From JALORV01 sp963780715 (GTDB lineage: Bacteria > Pseudomonadota > Gammaproteobacteria > Burkholderiales > Burkholderiaceae_F): a stretch of 64,000 bases of DNA. Where the stretch lies: NCBI GenBank assembly GCA_963780715.1, contig CAWADK010000027.1, forward strand, positions 1-64,000, read 5' to 3'. Numbering within the stretch: the first letter of the stretch is position 1; each line of letters begins with the position of its first letter. This document shows, in pieces, positions 56,044-64,000 of this stretch. The notes beneath the pieces are model-generated. The model saw only the letters and a list, made by a program, of their open reading frames with translations. It made no database searches and was not told the DNA's origin. Both the position numbers and the translations under genes were made by a program.

Positions 56044-56729
56044 AGCCGCGCATCCTGGTGGTGGAAGACGAGCCCGCCATCGCCGACACGATCGTCTACG
56101 CGCTCGCGACCGACGGCTTCGAGCCCGACTGGTGCGGCACCGGCGCCGACGCGCTGAAGGCTGTCCGGCAGCGCGGCCCGGCACTGGCGATCCTCGATAT
56201 CGGCCTGCCCGACACCAGCGGTTTCGATCTCTTCCGGCAGCTGCGCGAGCTCGATCCCGCGTTGCCGGCAATCTTCCTCACCGCGCGCTCGAGCGAAGTC
56301 GATCGCGTCGTCGGACTCGAACTGGGCGCCGACGATTACATGGCCAAGCCGTTTTCGCCGCGCGAACTCGTCGCGCGCGTGCGCAGCGTGCTGCGGCGGA
56401 CGCAACGGGCGGCACCGTCGTCTCCCGCCACCGCGGGCGTGTTCAGCATCGACGACGAGAAGAAGTCGATCCGCTTCCGCGGCCGTCCGCTGGAGCTCTC
56501 TCGCACCGAGTACCGCCTGCTGAAAGTACTGGTCGAACGTCCGGGCCGCGTGTTCTCGCGCGACGAGCTGATGGAGCGCGCCTGGGACGATCCGGCAGCC
56601 GCCTTCGATCGCACCGTCGATGCCCACGTGAAGGCGCTGCGCGCCAAGCTGCGCGAGGTCGATGCCACCGTCGACCCGATTTCGACGCACCGCGGCATGG
56701 GTTATTCGCTGCGCGAGGACCTTGCCTGA
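56040..56729 (+). CDS. creB: OmpR-family response regulator CreB
   Basis: 229 residues. Receiver domain with EDEPAIADTI at the start, phospho-acceptor Asp in AILDIGLPDTSGFDLF, and the conserved Lys in MAKPFSPRELVARV. A winged-helix output domain follows: ELSRTEYRLLKVLVERPGRVFSRDELMERAW and TVDAHVKALRAKLREVD. CreB responds to carbon and wall stress and controls wall and metabolic genes in relatives. It is coupled to the cyclase upstream and followed by creC. Confidence 0.94.
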   Translation: MKPRILVVEDEPAIADTIVYALATDGFEPDWCGTGADALKAVRQRGPALAILDIGLPDTSGFDLFRQLRELDPALPAIFLTARSSEVDRVVGLELGADDYMAKPFSPRELVARVRSVLRRTQRAAPSSPATAGVFSIDDEKKSIRFRGRPLELSRTEYRLLKVLVERPGRVFSRDELMERAWDDPAAAFDRTVDAHVKALRAKLREVDATVDPISTHRGMGYSLREDLA

Positions 56730-56811
56730 GCGCCCGGACACCTCTGGAGCGCACCATCCCTGAGCACTGCGAAAGGCAAGTTCCCGTGCTCGCACCGCCA
56801 GCAAGAACCTG

Positions 56812-58251
56812 ATGTCAAAGCGCACGCGCATCTTCCTCGGCGTCGTCGTGGTCTACATCGCCGCGGTGGTCTTCCTCCTGTATCGCGTCAGTCTCGATCT
56901 CGATCCGCGCTACCGCGAGTCCGCCGAGGAGTCGCTGGTCGATACCGCCAATTTGCTCGCCACGCTGCTCGAACGGCAGGCCTACAGCGGAGTGATCCAG
57001 ACCGAGGACCTGGAACGCACGCTGCAGCAACTGGTCAAGCGGCCGCTCAACGCCCGCATCTTCAACGTCCAGAAGACACGCATCGACCTGCACGTCTATG
57101 TGACCGATGCCAACGGCGTCGTGCTGTTCGATTCGGCGGGGCGCGACGTGGGCAAGGACTACCGCACATGGATCGACGTCGGCCGCACGCTCGCGGGCCA
57201 GTACGGCGCCCGCACGACCCTTGCGGACCCCGGCGATCCGACGTCCGCCGTGATGTACGTGGGAGCGGCGATCCGCGAGCGCGGCGCGCCCGATGCCGCC
57301 GACGAGATTGTCGGCATGGTCGGCGTGGGCAAGCCGATCGCCGCGTTTTCACCGTTCATCGCGAACGCCCGCGACAAGCTCATCATCGTCGGCGTCATCG
57401 CGGTGGCTGCCTTCGCATTGCTGCTGCTGATGGTCACCGTCTGGCTGGTCCGTCCCTTCGGCCTGGTGACCGATGTCTGGCGTGCGTTGCGCGCGCGGCC
57501 GGGCGAAGCGCGGCCCCTGGCGCACTCGGTGCGGGCGGCATTCTCCGACATGCGCGACGCGCTGGCGGGCAAGAGCTATGTCGACGAGTACGTCGCCGCG
57601 CTGACGCACGAGATCAAGAGTCCGCTCGCGGCGATCCGCGGCGCCGCCGAGTTGCTGCGCGAACCGCTGCCCGAGGACGCCCGCATCCGCTTCGTCGGCA
57701 ACGTCGAGGAACAGGCCCGGCGCGCGCAGGACCTGGTGGAGCGCATGCTGGAACTGTCGGGCCTGGAGCGCAAGCGCGCGCTGCCGCAGAAGGAGATCGT
57801 GGCACTGGCCGAGATCGCCGACGCCGTGCGCGACGAGATGACGCCACTGGCGACACAGCGCAACGTCGAGCTCTTCATCGACGTCGATCCCGACCTCACC
57901 GTCATGGGTGACCGCTTCCTGCTGCAGCGGGCCCTGGCGAACCTGGTGTTCAACGCCGTTGAGTTCTCGCCCCGGGAAACCACCGTCACCGTCGACGCGC
58001 ACGAAGTGCGCGGGCGGGTGGAACTGACGGTACGCGACCACGGGCCCGGCCTGCCGCCATTCGCCGAGGAGCGGGTGTTCGAGAAGTTCTTCTCGCTGCC
58101 GCGGCCGGACACGGGCCGCAAGGGAACGGGGCTCGGCCTCGCATTCGTGCGCGAAGTCGCGACGCTGCATGGAGGCGCCGCCCGGCTGTCCAACCATCCG
58201 GACGGCGGCGCCATCGCCACCCTGGCGCTGCCTCGACGCCGGTTGCGCTGA
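56812..58251 (+). CDS. creC: Sensor histidine kinase CreC
   Basis: 479 residues, ATG at 56812. Membrane helix at about residues 7-26, periplasmic sensor (DVGKDYRTWIDVGRTLAGQYGARTTL is CreC-like), second helix at about 184-208, then HisKA with the phosphorylated His in LTHEIKSPLAAIRGAAE. The HATPase has N-box LANLVFNAVEFSP and G-box GRKGTGLGLAFVREVA. Partner of CreB, 82 bases downstream of it. No creD gene follows in this window. Confidence 0.93.
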   Translation: MSKRTRIFLGVVVVYIAAVVFLLYRVSLDLDPRYRESAEESLVDTANLLATLLERQAYSGVIQTEDLERTLQQLVKRPLNARIFNVQKTRIDLHVYVTDANGVVLFDSAGRDVGKDYRTWIDVGRTLAGQYGARTTLADPGDPTSAVMYVGAAIRERGAPDAADEIVGMVGVGKPIAAFSPFIANARDKLIIVGVIAVAAFALLLLMVTVWLVRPFGLVTDVWRALRARPGEARPLAHSVRAAFSDMRDALAGKSYVDEYVAALTHEIKSPLAAIRGAAELLREPLPEDARIRFVGNVEEQARRAQDLVERMLELSGLERKRALPQKEIVALAEIADAVRDEMTPLATQRNVELFIDVDPDLTVMGDRFLLQRALANLVFNAVEFSPRETTVTVDAHEVRGRVELTVRDHGPGLPPFAEERVFEKFFSLPRPDTGRKGTGLGLAFVREVATLHGGAARLSNHPDGGAIATLALPRRRLR

Positions 58252-58261
58252 CCGCTGTGCG

Positions 58262-60601
58262 TCAGCGTGGTCGCGCTGTCAGCAGTGCATGCATGGCGCT
58301 GCGCAGCCTGGCCGGCGCCACTGGCTTGGTCAGCAGCAGCAAGCCGCTTTCCTTCACGCGAGCGAGCTCCCGCGCCCCGGTGTCGCCGGAGATCAGCAGT
58401 GCAGGCACGTCAGTGCCAAGGTGCTCGCGCAGTTGTTCGACCAGGCCGATACCGTCGATCTCCTGCCCGAGCCGCAGGTCGGCCAGCAAGACATCGGGCG
58501 TGAAACCCGGCCGCAGCTGATCGAACGCGTCCGCGAGGCCATGTGCGGTGCGTACCTCGACACCCCAGCCGGCCAGCAGGCGTCGCGTGGCTTCGCAGAT
58601 GTCCGGGTCGTCGTCGATCACCAGCGCGCGAGCGACGGTGAATGGCGACACCGGAGGCGCACTCTCCTCCACCCGCGCGGCGTCGACGGGAGCGTCGGCC
58701 GCCGGCAGCGTCAGTTCAAAGCACGAACCGCGGCCAACGACGGAGCGGAACGTCAGCGGATGGTCCAGCAGGACCGTGAGTCGACGCACGATGGCGAGTC
58801 CGAGTCCGAGCCCCTTGCGCCGGTCGCGCCCCGGATTTCCGATCTGGTAGAACTCGTCGAAGATCAGCGCGCGCTGGTCGTCCGGAATTCCGCCTCCGGT
58901 GTCCCAGACCTGCACCCGCACCCGCAGCCCGCGCCCGCGCGCGCCGATCAGCACGCCCCCATGCTGCGTGTAACGCAGCGCATTCGACACGAGATTCGTC
59001 AGGACGCGCTCGAGCAGGATCGGATCCGAGTTGACGGCCAGCGCCGTCGGAACGAAGCGCAGTGCCAGACCCTTGGCCACCGCCTCGCCAACGAACCCGG
59101 TTTCCAGCCGATCGAACAAGGGCTGCAAGGCCAGGTTGGCGCGGCGCACCTCGACCACGCCAGCATCCAGTCGCGACACATCGAGCAGTTCGTCGAACAG
59201 CCGGTCGAGTGCGCCGATGGAGTCTCCGATGCGGCCCACCAGGTCGTGGCCTTCAGACGTTCCGACCACATCCCGGAGCGCGCTGGCAAACAGGCCCAGG
59301 GAGTGCAGGGGCTGGCGCAGATCGTGGCTGGCGGCCGCGAAGAAGCGCGACTTGGCAATATTGGCCTGCTCGGCGGACGCGCGCGCGGACTCGACCTGCT
59401 CGAGCCGCCGATGCAGTTCCACGTTGGCCTGGTCGACCCGCTGCTCGAGGTCCCGGTTGAGCAGCTCGAAGTCGGCATAGGCCTTGTGGTAGCGCTCCAG
59501 CAGCATCCATCCGGTGAACAGCACGACGGCGACGCCGGAATACGGATTCAGGATCAACACGCGGTCGGAGTCCGGATAAAGCGACCGGATGAAGTCGAAG
59601 ATCGCCACGAAGACACCGATCGACCCTGCCACGAAAAGCGCATAACCGGTCTTGGTGCGCAGCTCGAGCGCGTAGCGCAGCACGGCCGCCAGTGCTATTC
59701 CGATGAAGATCAGCACACACAGCCGCACACCGATCGACGCCTGCAGGCCCCAGCCGAAGTCGTCGCCGAGGTAGAGCACCGGCGCGGCAGCCACCGCGAT
59801 CCCCACCGCGAACCGTTCCATGGCACGGGACTGCCGATACGCGAAGCGCAGGAAGAACACGCCCAGCAGCACAGGCCACCAGACGTACAGCGCCATCGTG
59901 AACACGCCCCAGTGCCGTCCCGGCAGCAGCGGCGTCGGCCACTGGTAGAGCAGGATCTGCACCGCCCAGAGCATGGAGCCGCACGCCAGCAGCATGAACA
60001 GGTCCTGGTCGCGCCGCCCGCTCCACAGTCCCAGAGAGACCAGTCCAATCGCGAACAGGATGACACCCATGGCCATCGGCCCGGCGTGAAACGCCAGCCA
60101 ACGGCGAAACGCCAGCTTCTCGACCAGCTCCGCCGGGCCGACATAGAGAATTCCCAGTTGGCGGTAGCGCGAGCCGGCGGGCGCGAACAGCTCGAGTGTC
60201 AGCGTGTTCGGACCGATACGTGCAGAAACTCGACCGGCACGCGAAATGACGGCGTCGAGCGGTAACTGGCGATGTTGACCGTCGGGGAGTTCGCGTCACC
60301 CGTTTCGTCCACGAAGCGCCCGTTGACGGACGCCCGGAACGTCAGGCCCGTGCGGGCCACGTATACCGAGGTCGGTTCGGCCAGCGCGGCGACACCGAAG
60401 GTCAGGTCGACTCGGGTTCCCTGGATGAACTCGGATTCCTTCCAGCTGTGCGGCAGCGAGATCGGACTGACCGTCAGCGGCCTGCGCGTGGTCCACCTTG
60501 TCGACTCCGGCCGGCGGCGCAAGACTGCAGCCGGCAAGCAGGACGGCCGCCAGCGTCAGCAGCAGCAAGACTTCCCGCCTCGGACTCGCGTGAAAATTCA
60601 T
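58262..60601 (-). CDS. Hybrid sensor histidine kinase with 7TM-DISM type sensor (frameshifted in the N-terminal third)
   Basis: The catalytic body (from about 60237 down to 58262) is intact: seven-helix sensor region, HisKA with AASHDLRQPLHSLGLFASAL, HATPase with TNLVSNALRYT and RKGLGLGLAIVRRL, and a C-terminal receiver with PDVLLADLRLG. The N-terminal part lies in two other frames: a lipoprotein-like signal from the ATG at 60601 (lipobox LLAGC) and a beta-rich periplasmic domain (WKESEFIQGTRVDLTFG ...). Frames change near 60475-60500 (extra base) and near 60220-60235 (missing base). Both indels restore one ~779-residue protein. It is divergent from the LuxR-type regulator at 60658, its likely partner. 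Confidence 0.82.
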
Positions 60602-60657
60602 GTCCGGACTGCTTCCCCTTGCCTGCGGCGCATCGGCGGGCGTATGTTCACCGCGCG

Positions 60658-61350
60658 ATGCCGCACGCACCTTACCGCCCCGACCCGGACGCCGCCAGTG
60701 GCAGCCTGAGAATCCTGCTCGCCGACGACCACGAAATGGTCCGACTGGCAATGCGCCATGCGCTGTCTGCGCTGGCCGCTGACATCGAGTGGCTGGAGGC
60801 CGCCAACGCCGCGGACGTCGAGCGGCTGGCGGACCGCGACGCCGACCTGGCACTGCTCGACCTGCACATGCCCGGATCCGACGGTGTGCCCTGGATCGGT
60901 CGCCTGCGCGACCGCTGCCCGACGCTGCCGATCATCGTCGTCTCAGCCGAGGAATCGCCGTCGCTGGTGCGCGAACTGATCAACTCGGGCGTGGCCGGCT
61001 TCATTCCGAAGTCGGACACGGCGGCGGTGATCCTGCAGGCGGTGCGCCTGGTCCTGTCGGGCGGCACGTACGCGCCGCTGCGGCTGCTCGGCGGTGGGGA
61101 CAGGAGCGCGAACGGCACGGTCAGCGCGGAACGGCAGGAGGCGCCCAACCACGGCCTGACGCAGCGGCAGCTCGAGGTCCTTGCGCTGCTGGCGCGCGGA
61201 ATGCCGAACAAGCTGATCGCGCGTGAACTCGGCCTCTCGGAAGGAACCGTCAAGGTGCATCTGCTCGCGATCTTCCGTGCGCTCGACGTCAGCAACCGCA
61301 CTGAAGCCGTCGTCGCTGCGCAAAAAAAACTCCAGACGACCGGAGGCTGA
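60658..61350 (+). CDS. LuxR/NarL-family response regulator
   Basis: 230 residues from the ATG at 60658. Receiver with LLADDHEMVRLAMR, acceptor Asp in LALLDLHMPGSDG and conserved Lys in AGFIPKSDTAAV. The C-terminal LuxR helix-turn-helix is LTQRQLEVLALLARGMPNKLIARELGLSEGTVKVHL. It is divergent from the hybrid kinase (57 bases between starts), which makes the two a likely pair. The target genes are not obvious. A terminator for the opposite strand overlaps its 3' end. Confidence 0.93.
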   Translation: MPHAPYRPDPDAASGSLRILLADDHEMVRLAMRHALSALAADIEWLEAANAADVERLADRDADLALLDLHMPGSDGVPWIGRLRDRCPTLPIIVVSAEESPSLVRELINSGVAGFIPKSDTAAVILQAVRLVLSGGTYAPLRLLGGGDRSANGTVSAERQEAPNHGLTQRQLEVLALLARGMPNKLIARELGLSEGTVKVHLLAIFRALDVSNRTEAVVAAQKKLQTTGG

Positions 61351-61369
61351 GCCCCGGAACGCCTGGAGT
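61322..61369 (-). terminator. Probable terminator of the rhodanese gene
   Basis: On the minus strand ACTCCAG (61369-61363) and CTGGAGT (61335-61329) close a stem-loop with an inner CCGG/CCGG stem, followed by eight T residues (61329-61322). The loop is long, so moderate confidence. It overlaps the last codons of the regulator gene on the other strand. Confidence 0.5.
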
Positions 61370-61385
61370 GCCAGGGAACTGTCGG

Positions 61386-62084
61386 TCAGCGACGTCGGGC
61401 CATGAGCGCGGAGTGCGCCTCAGCGGTCCATGGCAGGCCCGCATTCTTCCAACCATTGAGGGAACGCCGGCCGTCCGGCCCGATGTCCCCTTCGTATCCG
61501 TCCACGACACTGACCACGTTGCGATAGCCGAGCAAAGACAACGCGTCCGCCGCCTGCGCGCTGCGGTCGCCCGCACGGCACAGCAGCATCACGACGGTGT
61601 CGTGCGTGGCGCCGCGACGACGCAGTTCGCTGTCAAGTTGTGCCGAGAAGCGGGGGTTGGTCTTCATCGACCAGGCGCCCCTCGCATCGTCCCAGACGAG
61701 CGGCTGGACGAAGTCGCGGTAGGGCACGTTGAGGTCCACCACCTTCGGATGGCCGGTCAGCCCGAGTTCCACCGGGCTGCGGATGTCGACGAACACCACC
61801 TCGTCCGGATTCCGGCGCTTGATCGCTTCGGCATGTACCGCATCGACGTACAGGCCACTGCCGGTGCGCTTGTGCAGCGGGACCTCCGGTTCAGCAAGCA
61901 GTTCGCTGGCGTCGAGCCGGAACGGGTCCGGACTCGCAACGCGGTCGCCGTCGCAGGTCGCGAAGGCTTCGATGTCCACGGCGTAGTGCGGACACGCGCT
62001 GTCCGCCACGACACGCGGGCCGGCCATGACCGCCGTGGCCAGCGTGCCCATCCCGAGTAGTAGCGAATATCGCTTCAGTTTCAT
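61386..62084 (-). CDS. Exported rhodanese-like domain protein
   Basis: 232 residues from the ATG at 62084. Signal peptide (MKLKRYSLLLGMGTLATAVMA). A Cys-rich segment (SACPHYAVDIEAFATCDGD) is followed by a rhodanese domain: EVVFVDIRSPVELGLTGHP and the active-site loop VMLLCRAGDRSAQAADAL, where Cys is expected to carry sulfur. It ends in WTAEAHSALMARRR. A periplasmic sulfur-transfer or redox role is possible; substrate unknown. It precedes a small membrane protein and the VIT genes on the other strand. Confidence 0.88.
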   Translation of the reverse strand: MKLKRYSLLLGMGTLATAVMAGPRVVADSACPHYAVDIEAFATCDGDRVASPDPFRLDASELLAEPEVPLHKRTGSGLYVDAVHAEAIKRRNPDEVVFVDIRSPVELGLTGHPKVVDLNVPYRDFVQPLVWDDARGAWSMKTNPRFSAQLDSELRRRGATHDTVVMLLCRAGDRSAQAADALSLLGYRNVVSVVDGYEGDIGPDGRRSLNGWKNAGLPWTAEAHSALMARRR

Positions 62085-62193
62085 GCCGGATCCCAGGGAC
62101 TGCGACCGTAAACGGCGCGCGCGGGGAATGCACTCCAACAGGCGACGTATGCCAAACGGCCTAAGCGCCCCCTGCATGCATCCGCCGCCCGAC

Positions 62194-62511
62194 TCAGCCG
62201 CGGATGTCTTCGCCACGATCAAGACGCGTTTGTGCTGAATCGGTTTCGCGAGCGGCGGCCACGACAGACTGTGCCGCCGGCGCGGCGGTCGCCATCGCCG
62301 CGTGCGGCTCAATGAAGGCATAGGCCCTGGCGTCTTCGGGCGTGACATCGGTCGGCCTGACGCGCTGGGCGGGCGGTGCTGCTTCGAACGTGGCGACGAC
62401 GATGCCGCCGACTACGAGGGCCGCGGCGATGGCACGCAAACCGCGCGCCAGGCGCACATAACGGATCTCGTCGTCCGAAGGCGGCAGGGACCTTCTCAAT
62501 TCGATTCGCAT
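62194..62511 (-). CDS. Small hypothetical membrane protein
   Basis: 105 residues from the ATG at 62511 (GGAG upstream). A cytoplasmic basic part (MRIELRRSLPPSDDEIRYVRLARGLR) is followed by one helix (AIAAALVVGGIVVATFEAA) and a periplasmic Ala/Glu-rich tail. The pattern resembles small anti-sigma-like or membrane-associated accessory proteins, but no motif proves it. It lies between the rhodanese gene and the VIT genes. Confidence 0.55.
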   Translation of the reverse strand: MRIELRRSLPPSDDEIRYVRLARGLRAIAAALVVGGIVVATFEAAPPAQRVRPTDVTPEDARAYAFIEPHAAMATAAPAAQSVVAAARETDSAQTRLDRGEDIRG

Positions 62512-62747
62512 GGACTTCTCCGAGGTTGGTCGGCAGCGATTTGCTGGCAGACCAGATCGTCCATGCCAGGCGCCCCGTTGACCATTCATCGCTTGGCCTA
62601 GGGTTCGACGACATCCGGCATAGGCTGTTCGTCAGCCAGCTTTCACACCGTCTTCACATTCGACGCGCCGTCACTTCGTCATCGCTTCGCACGCGGCGCC
62701 GATCGTTCGTCCCGTACCCGCACCGCGGGCCCTTCGAGGAGAACGAG

Positions 62748-63608
62748 ATGACGGCCTTCACCTTGCTTCGGGATGGCGCCATGACGGCGGCCCAACTGCT
62801 GGCCCTGCTGTTCGCAGCACCGGCAGCAGCCACACCCCCCACCCCCGCGACTCAGACGACGGCTCGGGTCGACCCGGGCAGCGCGACACCGCTGCCGCCG
62901 GCGCTGCTCGTGGCCCGCGACCTGCACCTGACGAGTTCCGCATTCGATGTACGAATGCTCGGGTCGTTGGCCGACATCCGCGTCGTGCAGGCCGTCCACA
63001 ACGCCGGCCCGCACCCGATCGACCTGGGTGCACGGCTGCCGGCCACGGACCAGCACGTCGAACGCCTTCGCGTCGAGCGCGCGGGACGCGCGGTCGATCT
63101 GGTCGCTGGCGACTTCGACGGCTGCGGCGGCGACGAAGATCCGCACGACGGGCACGCCCAGACGGCATTCGACGAGGCGCTCGCCGACGTACTGTCGTTG
63201 CCGGCCGGCCAGCAGGCGACGATCGAAGTCGTCACCGTCGAGGTGCTCGAGCGCCAGGCGGGCGCCTGGCGCCTCGCCTTGCCGGCGACGATTCTGCCGC
63301 TCACCGCGCAGGCCGTGCTGATCCACCAGATCGGCGGACCCGTGCTGATCGTCGTGCCGCCGGCCGGCAGCCTTGGCGAAGCTACGTTGACACTGCGGCC
63401 CGACGGCAGCGCAGCGCAAGTCATCGCGCTCGGCCGTGCGGACGGCGCGGCTTTTGCAGTGCCTCTCGCCGATGCCACGGCCCTGGCGCAACTCGCCGAC
63501 GGCGCCGTCGAGCTCGAGGTTGTGCACGGTGAACAACGGTTGTGGACCAGCCTGCCGCCATCGGTCCGACGCGCCGACGTCGACGCGATCGCACGCCACT
63601 CTCGCTGA
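62748..63608 (+). CDS. Exported VIT-like domain protein
   Basis: 286 residues from the ATG at 62748 (GAGGAG upstream). Signal peptide to AAAT, then a region resembling a VIT domain (FDVRMLGSLADIRVVQAVHNAGPHPIDLGARLP, HVERLRVERAGRAVDLV) followed by beta-rich sequence. There is no vWA domain and no sorting motif. It is followed 12 bases later by a second, more typical VIT-domain gene, so the two are likely co-transcribed. Function unknown; in related loci VIT proteins go with a sortase. Confidence 0.7.
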   Translation: MTAFTLLRDGAMTAAQLLALLFAAPAAATPPTPATQTTARVDPGSATPLPPALLVARDLHLTSSAFDVRMLGSLADIRVVQAVHNAGPHPIDLGARLPATDQHVERLRVERAGRAVDLVAGDFDGCGGDEDPHDGHAQTAFDEALADVLSLPAGQQATIEVVTVEVLERQAGAWRLALPATILPLTAQAVLIHQIGGPVLIVVPPAGSLGEATLTLRPDGSAAQVIALGRADGAAFAVPLADATALAQLADGAVELEVVHGEQRLWTSLPPSVRRADVDAIARHSR

Positions 63609-63620
63609 CTGGGCACGACG

Positions 63621-64000
63621 ATGTCCACGTCAAATTCTGTCCGGGCGACACGCTCGTCGCTGAGGGCCGCACTCGGTGCCGCCAGTCTGATGCTGTGCCT
63701 GTTGCCGGGCCTGGTACGCGGCCAGGCGACCGAAGGCGCCGACAAGACGCTCTCGCCCTATTTCGTTGTCGAGCAGGCGGCCCCCGGCGTCGATGCGCTG
63801 CCGCTGAAGTCGACCCAGGTCGACGTCAAGGTCAGCGGCGTCATCGCCGACGTACGCGTGACCCAGCGTTACCGCAACGAAGGCACCACGCCGATCGAGG
63901 CGCGCTATGTCTTTCCGGCCTCGACGCGCGCGGCAGTCACGGCGATGACGATGCGCATCGGCGACCGTGTCGTACAGGCACAGATCCGCGAGAAGCAGGC
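63621..64000 (+). CDS. VIT domain-containing protein, 3' end outside the window
   Basis: The frame opens at the ATG at 63621 and is open to the end of the window, so only the first 126 residues are seen. Signal peptide (core AALGAASLMLCLLPGLVRG), then the start of a VIT domain: DVKVSGVIADVRVTQRYRN, IEARYVFPASTRAAVTAMTMRIGDRVVQAQIREK. Such proteins usually continue into a vWA domain, and in several proteobacteria they are paired with a class GN sortase. What follows here cannot be seen. Confidence 0.85.
   Translation, partial: MSTSNSVRATRSSLRAALGAASLMLCLLPGLVRGQATEGADKTLSPYFVVEQAAPGVDALPLKSTQVDVKVSGVIADVRVTQRYRNEGTTPIEARYVFPASTRAAVTAMTMRIGDRVVQAQIREKQ

Noticed and set aside
58169..60265. Long plus-strand open frame across the hybrid kinase
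   Set aside because: Antisense to clear HisKA, HATPase and receiver motifs; no domain on the plus strand.

Overview
The window is a GC-rich chromosomal segment, best explained as core genome of a betaproteobacterium, probably Burkholderiales or a close relative. The evidence is gene order and family type: a TorF-type porin-glnK-amtB unit followed by gshA (the proteobacterial type)-gshB and a permease-free PTS (EIIA-HPr-EI), plus metX-metW, DUF1840, UbiK, bTHX and the intergenic palindromes. I see no rRNA or tRNA gene, CRISPR array, prophage or IS element.

Layout. 1-3.4 kb: small membrane proteins, then lemA and an M48 protease with TerB-like tail. 3.4-7.1 kb: a repeat-rich gap, then dolP-yraN-lpoA opposite rsmI. 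7.1-15.0 kb: the rod-shape cluster mreB-mreC-mreD, then mrdA-rodA-rlpA, interrupted by a lipoprotein gene on the other strand. 15.2-19.7 kb: gatC-gatA-[TPR gene]-gatB, the tRNA-dependent amidotransferase with an inserted TPR gene. 19.7-29.5 kb: a DUF4382 protein, an S9 peptidase, small envelope proteins, pyrE, xthA, a TAXI-type binding protein and an AmpG-like transporter. 29.5-32.8 kb: cupin-metW-metX behind a probable SAM-II-like riboswitch, and a SYLF protein. 32.8-41.4 kb: PTS, glutathione synthesis, ammonium transport with a textbook sigma-54 promoter, and ubiK. 41.5-46.7 kb: an AmmeMemoRadiSam pair, a membrane-anchored Mrr-like protein and comM. 46.7-54.8 kb: a patatin/beta-barrel protein, DAHP synthase, a beta-alanine catabolic pair (bauA-like, mmsA) and bTHX. 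54.8-61.4 kb: signalling, with a diguanylate cyclase coupled to creBC and a hybrid kinase divergent from a LuxR-type regulator. 61.4-64 kb: a rhodanese and two VIT-related proteins, the last cut by the window edge.

Two general features stand out. First, at least five genes carry apparent single-base frameshifts, six indels in all; four of the genes are clear. The downstream frame stays fully coding, so either the assembly has indel errors or several genes are freshly broken. Second, a 74-bp intergenic element occurs three times. It sits exactly between the stop codon of one gene and the start of the next, contains a GC hairpin and a ribosome-binding site, and carries a conserved 25-codon mini-ORF overlapping both neighbours in ATGA fashion. 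It is the most unusual structure in the window. Starts were chosen from Shine-Dalgarno matches, signal peptides and family length, and are stated where uncertain.
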